Below, piece by piece: positions 22,243 through 34,840 of a DNA stretch of 64,000 nucleotides; the stretch's first letter is position 1, and every line of letters begins with the position of its first letter. The notes under the pieces were generated by a model, which worked only from the letters and a program-made list of their open reading frames with translations, had not been told where the DNA came from and made no database searches. Source of the DNA: Prosapia bicincta (Eukaryota; Arthropoda; Insecta; Hemiptera; Cercopidae). The position numbers and the translations under genes are program-made. Location of the stretch: the NCBI GenBank assembly GCA_036971475.1, contig JBAIZL010000005.1, forward strand, positions 169,623,886 to 169,687,885. The letters run 5' to 3'.

Positions 22243-23161
22243 TGCAACGGTACTTCACCACCTCTCATAACCTCTACCTGCTACCTGTCGAAAGTTGCCT
22301 ACCACCTAGTTACATGAGCAAGTATTTAAAATCCCATCTAATAAGTACACCCTGGCCAGTGATCAGTAATAAGTAAGGTCAGAGATCTGTCATATGGTCT
22401 AATTTATGTCAGCTGAAAACACATAAAATTTATCACATCATAGATTTGTCTTACCATGCTTTGAAGACATCTCTCCACCATGCTACTGCTTTAGTGAGGT
22501 CCGTGCAAGATAGAGTCTTACCATACCCTCCTAAAAGAGGTCCTGTGTTTCATATGGTAAAATCTGCCAGTGATTATCAACTCCTGGGCTTTAAAGCAAA
22601 ACCAACTAGACCTTAAGCTAGCTCATAATTTAAAATTTAATTTAATTAATTTATCTGGATGGGTTGCTCGATTATCCTTAGATTGCACAGTGATTCCTAG
22701 CTATTTAGTAATAAATAAATATGACTGACTCTAATAGGCTGGATTTTATTAATTTACTATTATAATTTACTAGTTGGGAAATAATTAAATTTATTATATT
22801 TGTACAAAGGATTAATCCAATAAAAATTACTCTTTTGACTGTTGTTGGTAACTGAATTTAATAATAAAGAAATTTATAACTGAAATAATTTGAATATATT
22901 CTTTCAAATGGTACTATCTTAAAGTCCTTAGCTAACAAAACATAAATTAAATTTTCCTTAAATAAACCAAAATTACTTTGATATTTATTGCAGGGAGGCT
23001 GGCTAAGTTTATATCAATTATTTTAAATTTCAAAATTAATTTATGATCTTATTTTGTGCCAGCAGTTAAATGACATTCAATAAATTTACATATTGTATTA
23101 TTTAAACGAAATTTGTTACTAATTCTACTACCACAGAAATCAATTATTTGCAAGCTTTTGA

Positions 23162-23221
<60 letters not shown>

Positions 23222-24281
23222 AAATATTTTAATTAAAACTAATTTTCAAAATTTATCACTCATTCAGATAATACTAGATATTTAGTGATTGATTTTGTTT
23301 GATAATTTCTGGTTGAGAAATTATTTATATTTTTCAACAAGTTAAAAATTGATAAATATTTTTTCCCAGTTTATTTAACTACTGGTTGTAACAAACTTTA
23401 CTGCATTTCCTTAGATATTATGAATGAATTTATTTTATAAATATGCCTAATATTCTTTTTATCTTTTTCCATATGCTTTACTATTTCTCTATTTGCAAAC
23501 ATTTGAACATTTTTACATAACAATTTTTATAATTTTGTAATTTTCAATTTTTTAATTTATTTTTAAAGGAAATAAAGCCTTTATTCATATTTTCACACAT
23601 TTAAAGCATTTTTTTGAAACTTTGAATCTTTGGAACGTATTTCAAGATCAAATTTTATTTAATTACTAAATTTGTATAGAAATCATGACTTGCCCAAATC
23701 TCGCAGGAGATGACTTTATGGTTCCAGACTGGTAGTTCTTCTCGTCTGGAATTCGGTTCATCCAGGAAGCAGGAACGGACAAATTCGGCGAAGCCAATTT
23801 CTTGACATATGAACATTTTAACCGTGATTCCTCTTATTTCGATGTCTAGTTTTCACTAGACATAAATTAAGACATTCTACATTATTCCCGCACTCCGCGC
23901 CTCGAGTCTACGCTTTAAAAATTCATTTTGGTATTTTTTCTAATATAACAGAAACTGTTACCTTCCCGGTCTGTGGCCTAATTACGAGAGAGCGCCTAAA
24001 CGCTCAGCGACGGTTATCGTCTCTATTCCCCCACCCTCGATTTGCTTGTCCGACTTGGATTTTGCCGTTTTTTCTTATCTTAAAACTGTTTATTTAAAAT
24101 ATTGCAGAACCCTGATTTTTACTTAGCACACAAAACATGATTTTTGTACAATTTCAGTTTATTTTACAATTATACACTTAATGATCAATATTCATGGCTT
24201 GGAAAATTTAGTTAAATTATATTTTATAAATTGAGATTATTTCAATTTTTTATTGAATTGTCACGAGGCATTTCAGCCCGT
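22237..24281. other. 2.1-kb left-arm-specific segment bounded by (GT)n tracts
   Basis: The sequence before (22,088) and after (24,360) is adjacent in the right arm at 51,060, so this block is present in one arm only. It starts and ends in (GT)n, with CAACGG just inside both ends in inverted orientation. Inside are a GC-moderate 5' part (22,240-22,620), a very AT-rich centre with an (AT)n tract at 23,165-23,219, and a GC-moderate 3' part (23,690-24,060). No convincing ORF. It may be a mobile element of unknown class. Confidence 0.6.
23165..23219. repeat. (AT)n microsatellite
   Basis: About 55 bp of TA repeats inside the left-arm-specific segment. Confidence 0.95.
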
Positions 24282-24320
24282 TGTGTGTGTGTGTGTGCAT
24301 GTGTGTGTGTGTGTGTGTGT
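24282..24320. repeat. (GT)n microsatellite
   Basis: GT repeat interrupted by one CA, at the 3' edge of the left-arm-specific segment. Confidence 0.95.
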
Positions 24321-24820
24321 ATTCAAAAAGATTTTTTCCTAAAAAAAACTACGATACTTTCAAAGCAAATATGTCTGAAATAGATCTGTGTAAAACACAA
24401 CAACGATTATAAGACCTTCGATTTATCAAATAATTTTATTTTACGAGAAAGGAAGGTTAATATAAAGGCAGATATATTTCGAAAACGGTGACTTAGTTCT
24501 GGGGATATAAAAACGTGAATAATGCACGCAGTAACTTAGCACAACTATCAAGACGTCGTACGAATGTAAGGAAGTACACTGGCTATTAAGCTAAAATATA
24601 TGTACTTACATTACTTCACTTGAAGTGGCTCATTTTATATTCTCTCAAGTAGCCAACTACATCTTCCCTTATTTAGAATATATTTTGTCATATTTTTACA
24701 TGAGTTTAATTGCTTATATTTTACATATTAGGGAAAGAAATTTTAATAATTTTCTATTAATTCCTAATTCTTTAGAGAAGCTGAGCAAAACAGAACAAAA
24801 ATATGTTGAGAATACTTTTG

Positions 24821-25590
24821 TATGACGGATTTGATCTGACGGACGTCATAAAGAGGCATCTACACGTAACTTGTAGTTGTCACAGAAATGACAAAAAGGA
24901 GGAGGTGGAATTTGTTAGGAATAAAGAAAGTACATAATGGAAACTTGGTAAAGGAAGTTGGGTAATTTATATCGTAGCCAGGGTAGTTTACCTGAAGTAG
25001 ACTTAATCTCACCAGGGGTTATGACAGGTGTATATCCGCTACCCAAGGTATAAACACATTACTAATAGAATACATGAGTAATTAGAAATTATTTTTGCAA
25101 TAGTATTGTGTTTTATTCTTGGAAATGGCCGAGTAAGACTCTAAATGGCCAAAACTGGAATTTTAAAATTTAAAAAACTATTCAATTGTCTTGTGCAGTC
25201 TTTTTGGTATGACGGATTTATTCTGACAAACGTCATAAAGAGGCATCTACACGTTACTTGTAGTTGTCAGAAATATGACAAGGGGGAGGAGGTGGAATTT
25301 GGTAGAAATAAAGGAAGTGCATAATAGAGACTTGGTAGAGGAAGTTGGGTAATTTTTATCGTAGTCAGGGTCGTTTACCTGAAGTAGACCTAATCTCACC
25401 AGGGATTATGACAGGTGTATATCCGCTACCCAAGGTATAAACACATTACTAATAGAAAACGTGAGTAAAAGCCAATTATTTTTGCAATAGTGTGGTGTTT
25501 TTGTTTTGATAATGGTAAATAAGATTCTAAACTTACAAAAATGGAATATTAAAATAACTAATTATTTAATTGGTTTGTGCTATATTAGAG
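24821..25590. repeat. 387-bp tandem duplication
   Basis: Copy 1 starts TATGACGGATTTGATCTGAC at 24,821; copy 2 starts TATGACGGATTTATTCTGAC at 25,208. Copies are about 88-90 percent alike. The right arm has a single copy (50,400-50,700). Part of the unit (GGAGGTGGAATTT ... TTTACCTGAAGTAG) has a distant relative at 20,780-20,880. Confidence 0.85.
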
Positions 25591-28500
25591 TTTTGATTAT
25601 TTATAACTCAGTGTTAGTAAAAGATTCAGTGTTAATAAAAGTTAACCGGAAGAACTAGCGGAAAGGGATGTCCCAGAGGAGTATCCACGAAATTGCCGTA
25701 TGCAGAAAATGTTTTACACAGTTTTGGGGGCCTATATACGTTACTTTAAACCTAAAGCAATTGCATAAATGTTTTACAAACATGAAATAATGGTAAAAAA
25801 GGATTAATTTATAAACCATAATCTTTTAAACACCAATTTAAAATTGACAATAGAATATTTTGCTCATAATCTTTTACAATTTTCTACAAGTATATTCTAA
25901 AACATAAATGAAATTTATATTCACCCTAATATTTGATAATAAAAAATTATTTTTAATATTTTTCTATGTCTATAAGAACATACAACACTTGAATATACAG
26001 TGTTGTTTTTATAAAATGATCAACAATGATGTTTGGAACAGGTCTAGAATATTAATAAAATTACACTTTCTACTTGCATGACTCAGTCGATTATACTGAT
26101 CAGAAGTACCAACTGGAGGTAGCAGATATTAATTTATCGAAATATCCCTCGAGACAGTGAACTAATGGTTCATAATAGATTGCTGCTGCAGTTTGCTAAA
26201 CTTCCAAATAGTTTGTATTCATTACTTGCATTCCGAAAGCTGTACAAACTTTCTGGTCTTAATGTTTCGGTATAAAGTGTAACGATAAATAATGATTAAT
26301 ACTTATGTAAATAGTAGTTGATTATCGGCTTGATGTCTACCACTTCAGACGTGTGTAACTTAATTACCATAAGAGGAGCAATCCTTTCTTGGGGAAGGAT
26401 GCTTGATACTGAAAATTCGGGGGGTAGAGCTAGCAGCTAGTTTATATCACAAACGGAAAATTTAAAATATAATAAATATTATTTTATAATTCTGTAATTA
26501 CACACAAGTTTGAAAACTGAGTGATTTTAATTTATTGTCTTATTTCATATATGAAAATTGCCGATTTAATTTCCGTTCCTACATAGGGTGGTATTTATGT
26601 AAATACAAGAAATAAAAATATGTAAAGTAAACTTTAAATTTTCAGTTTCACAAATACAATCCTACAAAAAGCAATTTAGTCCACGAGACGTCTTTGAGGG
26701 TTCGTTACATACTTTATCCTCTGTTATAGAGATCCTTTCGTGGGTGCAAGCAATAGATAAACCTCTTAGGCTCTCAATGAAAGTTTTACCTTTCAAAGAC
26801 GGAGGAGATGGTATGATACAGATGATGATATTCCTTTGTTCCAAACTGCTATGAAATGTGTTATAAAACTACCCAACCAACTCTATAAATCTTTTGAGAG
26901 ATGGAGTTAAGCCCAAAGCCTTCCTCACTTCTCCCCTCCTACTTTGTAATATAGTAAGTGTATTGTTAACAAGGAGCTCTTCTTTGCTAATTAATTATAG
27001 CTACTTCAAGAGCACTTCATTTTCTTATGCATCATTATAAGATTCCAAAGGAAGTTTTACAGATTGTAATTCACTGTATTAGGATGTGGAAGTAATATTA
27101 TCTGTGAACTGAACTGAGTATAGAATACTTTATAGTTCACAAAAAGGTCTTGTTTCCCACTCCAAGATAACGTTAGGAACGAAAAAACAACGATAGAAAC
27201 AAATCTTGTCTTAAGAATCTGGAAAGACCTTAATAACAGTTTGAATCCTTTTTTTAGGGTAATTAAGTTTTTCTAAAACGTTGTTACCCTCGAAGCACAA
27301 GATGTTATCAACATCCTCTCCCTTACCAAATTAAAGGGAAGTTAGTCAACTGGAATGTATTAGTTCAACAGCTAGCGTTTGACTAACAAGTTACGTCACA
27401 GTAACTACTGTTCAAATAAATCACTCAAACTCTAAATATTTGAAAATAAAAAAATACAGGACTGCATGAAAACATACATATGCTCTATATGGTAAAATTT
27501 TGTACATTTTAAAATAGCATATTTCAAAATATCATAAATCATATAATATCATAAATATAATATAAAAAATATATATCAAAAAGCAATCAGGTTTTCATAT
27601 GATTTTTATAAAAACACGCAAAAAATTAAGGTAAATAACAGTTTTGTCTAATTTAAAAGCCTCAGGAATGGAATATTCCTATTGAATTTTACTAAATATA
27701 TTTTTGACGCTACAAAACCTGTGTCAACCGTTGGAAAATCCTCATTTACGGGATATTTGATTCATCATTTTATAGAATTCTAAAGAGTCGCGTCCAGTCT
27801 GCTGTATACCAAGATGAAGACTTCCCAGGGACGTCTTACAGAGAGTCCAATGATGTTAACTATACCTGGAGGGTTTTGTAATCTGTGTGACAAGCAAAAT
27901 TAGTTTCATACGAACGCAGGTGATAAAAATGTATTTATAATGTAACAATATTTATGTTGGAAAGTATGAATTGCATTTATGTGTGATGATCTATTGATAA
28001 AATGGCACGTTAGCTCTGAAGTGAGTTTTAAATGTAACTTTTATAGGGAGTAAACAAAATGGAATCAAAGGAACTGTATAACGTTGAGAAATATTTGATT
28101 ATAGTTGATAAATTTCTCGGTTAGATTTGTAGTTTTAACCATAGGTCATCTAGTATCGTAAAAACGGTGAAGCCAAAGCAAATAATGAAAAATTGATGCC
28201 GTAGTGACGTCCACCATTCCATCCTTGAATATGACGTAGTCCAAGTATGGAAGCTTCATGCAGTCTTTAATTCACCATGTCATGTGGTATAAAAACTCTA
28301 TTATTATTATTAGTTCATAATTACGATGTATTAATCTCATAAGTAATAATATACAATTTCTATCTAGAAAGTCACATTTTAAACTTTATGAATGTGTTAG
28401 AAATTAATTATTGTTGTTATCAATTGTTAATGGATAGGCTGACGGATGTATTTACAGGAGTTATCTCCTAATGCTTTAATTCAAAATACTTTTATTAGAA

Positions 28501-29598
28501 TGGTAGTACATACCTGAACAAACGGTTCACAAGATTAATATGCAATGATAACTTCACTGCTACTCTTTAAAGAGCTTTAAATAATGTTTTCAGAATAGTT
28601 ATTGCTTATCCGAACAAATTTTGTGACAGTATTCATCCCTAACTACTTTCAAAAATATTTTTACAATGGTTAATAGATAACTATAAAATGGCATAATGCA
28701 ACATAAATCGTGCAAAATCATTTAAATTGATATTATTCGTGCTTATTACATCATCCAATAATTACCTATCAGGTAACATCGGACTCGTTCGAATACTAAT
28801 TTATCTAATTAGGGTTGTTCAATAAAATGTCGAGACAGTGATTAATTCTCAAAAGTCGATGTTTTTCAAATTGTAGTTATAGAGCCGCAATATGAGATTG
28901 CAATGAAAGAGTCTAGTAAGGCACAAGTAAGTGTAAATTTGTATTTTTCAAAACTTTTGAGACATCAGAGAAAATGGTATATTTTTCGCCTTCTTATAGA
29001 CTTTTTATATTGTAAAGTTAGTTTTCCGCAATATTGGTGACGTATCATAGTTATCACAGTTTTCTACTTACTGTAGAATCGAGATATGTTATAGGTGTTA
29101 CAAAAAAAACAGTTTTAAACACATTATTTTAAAGATAATTATATTCAAAGGATTAGGTACTCCTTATGCTAACTTTGGAACTCCTGACGGAAGATTCACA
29201 GTAGCTATTAATCCTTATGAAAAGTAAGAGCCTATAAATATCTCTAGCTCGTTATAAACCGATCAAAACAATCCAAGTTAACGCCGAGGACAGGATTAAG
29301 GACAAAAACTCGTTTCAACACGAAGTTACAAAGTTTCTTGTCTGGCGTTTAACGTGTTTAAAGTCGATAATGCCGCCTCGACACGTTACAATACGTGTCT
29401 GCTAGACGCGAAGAAAAATAGCCTGTTATTGTAAGATAAAACTCTTAGGGAATATTAGACCTTGAAGGGGACAAAAATGGGTTTGGGGCAAAGTTACGCA
29501 GAGAAAGGTATTGCAATAAGCGATTATTATTACGAATATAATCAGAAGCTCATGACAAGAAAAGAGAGAAAAGCCTTTAAAAATATTTAGAAAAAAAA
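25591..29598. other. Conserved non-coding left-arm block
   Basis: Pairs with 46,200-50,400: 26,118-26,370 with 49,640-49,921, 26,640-26,960 with 49,170-49,460, 27,700-27,900 with 47,810-47,980, and 28,140-28,310 with 47,420-47,570. Short frames of 60 codons (26,662-26,844 minus) match nothing I know. The 128-bp identical tract is listed separately. Confidence 0.6.
26202..26329. other. 128-bp tract identical between arms (left copy)
   Basis: Every base of 26,202-26,329 matches the reverse complement of 49,685-49,812. It starts TTCCAAATAGTTTG and ends GTTGATTATCGGC. The flanking 100 bp on either side are only about 90 percent alike, and other paired blocks fall to about 80 percent. It contains no meaningful open frame. 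It could be a gene-conversion tract or a constrained non-coding element. Confidence 0.85.
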
Positions 29599-29604
29599 AC
29601 AGGT

Positions 29605-30000
29605 GATAAAGTGTCTGCTAGGACTGCCTAAAATCAGGCGTGAACAAGGCTTGACCGGGTCCTACCACAGAACTATCATAAGTTGGATCCGTCGCTTGTA
29701 ATTTTGCTAACGATTTTTGAACCATTTGTCCGTGTAATAACGCTTAATGTTTCGTACATTTGGTATTAATTAAAAAAAGCTTTCGATCAAAATACTCACT
29801 GTCTAATTTTTTTATTATTGTTTTAATTTTATCTCTCTACCATCTATTTCCCTCTTTATCCATCTCTCTAATCTCTCGCGTAATCGCGCGTGCCTCATTA
29901 AAATTTAAATCTCTGAAAAACCGATACATATAAAAAAAATGAGTCAAATAAATAGTTTTTACCAATTATCAGTCATTTTCTCTTTGTTTTGTAGATTTGT
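29605..30000. repeat. Dispersed repeat B, left-arm copy 1
   Basis: About 390 bp beginning AGGTGATAAAGTGTCTGC. It encodes in one frame the phrase LTGSYHRTIISWIRR followed by a stop, then a CT-rich stretch and GAGTCAAATAAATAG. It is repeated in direct orientation at 32,816-33,205 and present once in the right arm (45,770-46,170, inverted). Confidence 0.7.
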
Positions 30001-31075
30001 AGATTAGCGTACGCTTTTGATTGTCTATGTGTACGTCTTACTGGGTTAACCAAGAGCTTGTATGTAATTCCAGTTAGTTCACATATACTGAGGTGGGGTC
30101 ATTAAATCAAGTCTTTACAAAGGTTACCCGCTTAGATTTATATAAAAAAACTATATTAATGACTAAACAAATAGCAAACATTTAAATATTATTTAATTTT
30201 TCTTAAAAACTAGATTTGTACCTAACCTTTTGTTTAAGGAATTATTCTTTTCATTAACGAAAGTAAGTAGACGCATACATTTAACATAATGAATTTTATT
30301 TTAAAATAGCTAATATTTAAATACTTTTACATAACTGAATCATTGGCGTAACACAATATATGATATAAATACAATTCACTGCAGAACGGAGACAGTTTTG
30401 AAATAAAACAGAAATAGTTAAACTAGCTTTGAATAATTGAACAGAATGCTATATTTGTTGCTAAAAAGGTTTTATACCTCCAGAAAAAATAAAACTCAGA
30501 GTTTAAATAAAACAACTTTATGTCGTTTGTTTTAAAATTATTCATGAAAAAGGAAAATACATTTTCAGCTTTAGAAACTACGAAGTTTCTTATATCAATC
30601 GAAGACTTCAGTCAATGTAGTCTCCCGTAGAAATAAAAATAATTACTTTCCACAAGAACAAGTGATAACAAAAAATCTATGTCTCTGATATTTACTTTTT
30701 GAGAGGATACCAACCAAGTTTAACAACATTAATAAAAAATAACATATATTTAGGTTTAGATAAATTCACATTAAATTTACCATATATTGAACAGAAATAT
30801 AGGCGAAACACAATCTTTATAATATTAAAACTTGCAATTTAGTTTAGGTAACATTAAGAAAAAGCATACCGAAACAAAATGTGTTAGTGAATTTAGAGTA
30901 CTTAAACTAAGGGTTTTTCAAGTCACTCCTTATTGTGGTAAATGTTTAAGTTTGTCTATAATCACCGGCAATTTTATTCACGAACTAGCCTATTTCATAC
31001 AAAAGTCAATTTCACAGAATTCAAAAGACGCCTTCAAGAAAGCAAAAGATTCTATTGTTAACATTCATTCTTTAC

Positions 31076-31078
<3 letters not shown>

Positions 31079-31130
<52 letters not shown>
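31079..31130. repeat. (AT)n microsatellite
   Basis: About 52 bp of TA repeats, followed by AAGACCTAAGTCACAATACA. Confidence 0.95.
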
Positions 31131-31133
<3 letters not shown>

Positions 31134-31340
31134 ACCTAAGTCACAATACAAATACAAGAATTATAATTGAATTTACAATTCAAAAAATAAACAAATATGG
31201 AATTTAAGCTAAAAAAATACATTCACACAAAACACAATCCTGTAAGGTTATAGATATAAATATCGCATTATGTATTCTTGTGTATTAATAAAGAACTAAG
31301 TCAAAATACAAATACAAGAATTATAATTGAATTTAGAATT

Positions 31341-31342
<2 letters not shown>

Positions 31343-31410
<68 letters not shown>
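31343..31410. repeat. (AT)n microsatellite
   Basis: About 68 bp of AT repeats preceded by a second copy of the AAGTCA-CAAATACAAGAATTATAATT repeat that follows the tract at 31.1 kb. Confidence 0.95.
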
Positions 31411-31412
<2 letters not shown>

Positions 31413-32261
31413 AAGTTTCTTTATTCATATTTTATGGTTTTATTAGAATATCTTTAAATTTTAATATACTAAATGTGTAGCTAATATTACACTTTCTACA
31501 AACAATTCTAGATATTCCAAAACATTGAATTAATTTAGGTTCGTAAATAAATGTTTGAGCGTATGGGAAACGTAAGGAGGCTTTCTATGTTCGTGATAGA
31601 AAACAATGCCATTAGGTCTTTTGTTCGTTACACTAATCAGCCAAGATGATGTTACTTTGTATTTCAAAGAACATATAATTCTGCACAAAGGGCCTCGTTA
31701 TTATGCCAATTGATTTACTTTCATATTTCGTTATGAAAGAATTTCGCAGAAAAACATTTAAATATTTCTAAATATTACAAGTATGACAACAAGTAAATGG
31801 TCATAAGCAGAACTTAAACAAAATTAAGTAGATTGAGGTTAATTAAAGTTTATCTTTTAAAATCCAATTTATTTGTATAATATCGTGTGCCTTTCATATC
31901 GCAAGTTTATACTCTTATATGCGACACCATTCGCAGTAGAATATGCAGGTATTATAAAATATAATATGTTGATATCTTAAAATATCCGTTTGCTCAACAA
32001 AAAGGGTTTGTATTAATTTAAAGGCAATGCTTAAATAGGTTTTAAATTTAAATTATTATAATTCAGTTAAATCATTTGTCCATTTTAGTAGATTATGTAC
32101 ACGTTGCAGATATTTTTTTAATTAATTCACCTATTAAATTGTCACTTCGTATTGTATATTTTATCTGAATAATGTTGTTAGTGGAGGTTTTATTAGAAAA
32201 TAATTATTGTTCCTTATATATTTATCTTCATTTCTGTTAGGAATGGTTTTATATGTTGTGT

Positions 32262-32418
32262 ACAGTTTTCTGCCTTTCCTAACGTTCCTTTTCTTCTGTT
32301 GTCAATGTTTCGGAGTGATTCATTTCCAAAACTCATTTTAAGTTTTGAAAATTAGGTTACTCTGAAATGCGACAACAGAAGAAAATATTATAACTTTAGG
32401 AAAGGTAGAAAACAGTAC
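32262..32418. repeat. Local inverted repeat (hairpin), arms about 55 bp
   Basis: GTTTTCTGCCTTTCCTAACG ... CTTCTGTTG at 32,265-32,305 is the reverse complement, with mismatches, of CAACAGAAG ... TTTAGGAAAGGTAGAAAAC at 32,372-32,415. The right arm keeps only the distal arm (45,490-45,545). Confidence 0.7.
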
Positions 32419-32815
32419 TCACATATTTAATAGGTGATGTAGGTAATAGAAAACAATTATTAGAAGTTAGAAAGATTTTTGAACAAATATTTTGTATTAA
32501 TTATTTCCTGATTATTAATTATTTGATCCTATTAAAATATGTATTAGCCAATACAAATATTGAACTTAATTATTTTTATTTATTATGTGCAATAAATAAC
32601 GTACCATAACAATGGTTTCTTAACAGCTGAGCCACTGCATTACCCATAACATAGGATCAGCTGTTATGAAGAATTTATCTGAAATGTAACCGTACGTTTC
32701 TATTGAATAAAGCAACAAGATTAAGGTCTTTGATTTATTTGCTTTTAATCACGGTGCAAGATTGGCATTGTATCTTGTTGTGCTGATGTTTCGATTATTT
32801 CTTTGGTAAAACTTA

Positions 32816-33205
32816 GGTGATAATATGTCTGCTAGGACTGCCTGAAATCAGGAGCGGAAAAGATTTGACCGGGTCCTACCACAGAACTATCATAAGTTGG
32901 ATCAGGCGCTCATAATTTCGTTGTCGATTTTTGATGATTTTGATTCACAGTGTAATAAGTACGTTTTAACCACCTGTTCGTTGAGTTTTCGTACATTTGA
33001 AATTAAAAAAAAGCTTTCGATCAAATTACTCACCGTCTAAATTTTTACAATATTTTCTCTCTACTATTTGTTTCCCTCTTTATCTATCTATCTCACACAC
33101 ACACACACACACACACTATCTCTCTTTCTCTCTTGCGCACTCAAAAGACGATAAATATAAACACACACAAAATATGCACAGAGTCAAATAAACAGTTTTT
33201 TACAA
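32816..33205. repeat. Dispersed repeat B, left-arm copy 2
   Basis: Direct copy of 29,605-30,000, including the frame LTGSYHRTIISWIRRS-stop and the CT/CA-rich stretch at 33,050-33,135. Flanked on both sides by a repeat containing TTGTTTTTAATCAC and TTGTGCTGATGTTTC (32,735-32,800 and 33,305-33,365). Confidence 0.75.
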
Positions 33206-34840
33206 ATTTTCATAATTTTATCTTTTGTTTTTTTCACTTTTTAAATAATAACTAATTACAGCAACTATTATAGAATATTGCCACAAGATTAAGTTCTTTG
33301 ATCTAATTGTTTTTAATCACAGCGCAAGGTGGGTCTTGTATCTCGTTGTGCTGATGTTTCAATTATTTCCTTAGTGAATCTTATTTCCTTCCAAAGAACT
33401 CAATCAAACATTATGTTGAATCATAGCAGAAATTGTTAATAAAGTTTTTCATAGAAATCTCACTCAACCGTTGAGTCAGAGTGAAACAAAAAGTTCCTGA
33501 GTGAGAATCGGTAATTTTGAAAACTGAAACTGTTGTCGCAGTAATACTGAACCGGAAGTGCTCGATACCACAACACAAATTAACAGTGAATAATAAATGG
33601 AAGTATTGTAGAACACACATCACCAAATGGAATCAATATTTGTGTGTTTTCTGTATACACTAAGCAGGGTAAGCGTAGGAATCTAAAGTATTACCACTAA
33701 TATTATTATACCTTTATAATAAGTGACGTCACTAAGCTGTAAATATATTACTGTATGATAGTACATGTATCTATTTTATAAACTATATTTATGAAGAACG
33801 TTTTACAATATCTGTAAAATGGAATTGTTTTAGTTTTTACTCAACCCCTAGCTCGTATAATAAAATCCCATATGTATAAATAAAGTGCAAAAAAACCGGA
33901 CAGAAACACACTTTACAATTTAATACAATTAACTTGGAAGCCTTTGATTAAAGTTGAGTTTAAAATATAAATAGAGGTCTAAATAGGATTTCAAAACAAT
34001 ACTTTCCGTAATTAAATGTAAAATCAAATTACTTTTTTAAATTTAAATACTTAGTTTTTATTGAAAATTTGGATATGGGGTAATATTGTAAAGAACATAT
34101 ACTTGAATTGGTTTACGTTAATTTCACCTTATCACACAGTTTATGTTTAAGGTGACGTTTTTTAAGAGTCTTTATTTATTCATTAAAATAAAACATCCTT
34201 TAATTACAATAAACATTTTAATAAATTTATGTAGATTTCGATTGTAAAGCAACCCACTCTATAGGCAACAGTATATAGTCTCTAGTTGTTTTCGTTGAGG
34301 TTTCCTAATTTTGCCCTGAAAAATTATTTTGTCGCTCTTTATCATATTTATTAAATTAAAATTTTTCTATTTTCTATTTGTCATCCATTTGTCTAAAACA
34401 TTTCTCTGCCAATTTTAATACGAAATTAAATTTTGACCTCATATTCTTTAAAATTAATAATTACGAGTTTATTGTAATCAAGTTTAAACTAAATATGGTT
34501 CTCTGGCATCGTCCTCTACATGGGTGCCCAGTGTAGAGTCATAGACGTGAACAAAAATGAAACTTTAGACTAATGCCAGCCAACCAATATTTGAAATAAC
34601 CACATCGGTGTAAGAGCACACCTTTTCCGCTCCTTTGCCAACAGGCCTATAAAACGTATTTGTTATCCTTAAGTGCAGTTGACGGCACTATCGGTTACCT
34701 TAACAACGTGAGTAGTTAAAACCAGTGAAGCTACGACGACATATGTTGTAAAGCGTCATCGACAGAGGTGTGTAGTAATATGACTACATAAACCGCTTCC
34801 TAGGCAACAAACTTCATACAACATTTAACCTTCAAGGGGC
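33206..34840. other. Conserved innermost part of the left arm
   Basis: Pairs with 43,330-45,050 at about 80-85 percent. No gene. The arm stops near 34,840, after AACTTCATACAACATTTAAC, beyond which no pairing with sequence upstream of 43,330 is seen. Confidence 0.65.

Larger units (their letters stand above)
30001..32260. other. 2.3-kb AT-rich segment between the two B repeats, no right-arm partner seen
   Basis: Lies between direct repeats B1 and B2. The right arm goes straight from its single B copy to sequence matching 32,330, so this interval is absent there. It holds two (AT)n tracts (31,079-31,130 and 31,343-31,410), each beside a copy of a roughly 45-bp CAAATACAAGAATTATAATT-containing repeat. 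No gene. Confidence 0.6.
8963..34840 (+). repeat. Left arm of giant imperfect inverted repeat
   Basis: Reverse complement of blocks in 43,330-64,000. Anchor pairs read by eye: 8963-9110 with 63,828-64,000; 9905-10,400 with 63,420-63,830; 11,020-11,130 with 62,360-62,480; 15,180-15,290 with 61,470-61,600; 15,610-16,500 with 60,300-61,180; 16,560-17,400 with 59,400-60,260; 18,460-18,930 with 57,230-57,700; 20,640-20,910 with 52,720-53,030; 21,790-22,110 with 51,150-51,470; 26,118-26,370 with 49,640-49,921; 28,140-28,310 with 47,420-47,570; 29,160-29,470 with 46,380-46,620; 33,380-33,760 with 44,700-45,050; 34,490-34,840 with 43,330-43,680. The order is collinear. This arm is longer because of the insertions listed separately. 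Its outer end cannot be seen, since the partner sequence leaves the window. Confidence 0.92.

Noticed and set aside
22029..22376. Long open frames over (CT)n/(GT)n on both strands
   Set aside because: They are translations of dinucleotide repeats (SLSLSL, VCVCVC) and not genes. The same holds for frames at 45,777-45,995, 54,620-54,808 and 56,870-57,112.
22980..23120. TTTTGTGCCAGCAGTTAAAT resembles the mitochondrial 12S rRNA core, suggesting a mitochondrial insertion
   Set aside because: The conserved GCGGTTATAC that should follow the CAGCAGT phrase is absent and the flanks do not read as 12S; a 14-bp match in AT-rich DNA is not enough.
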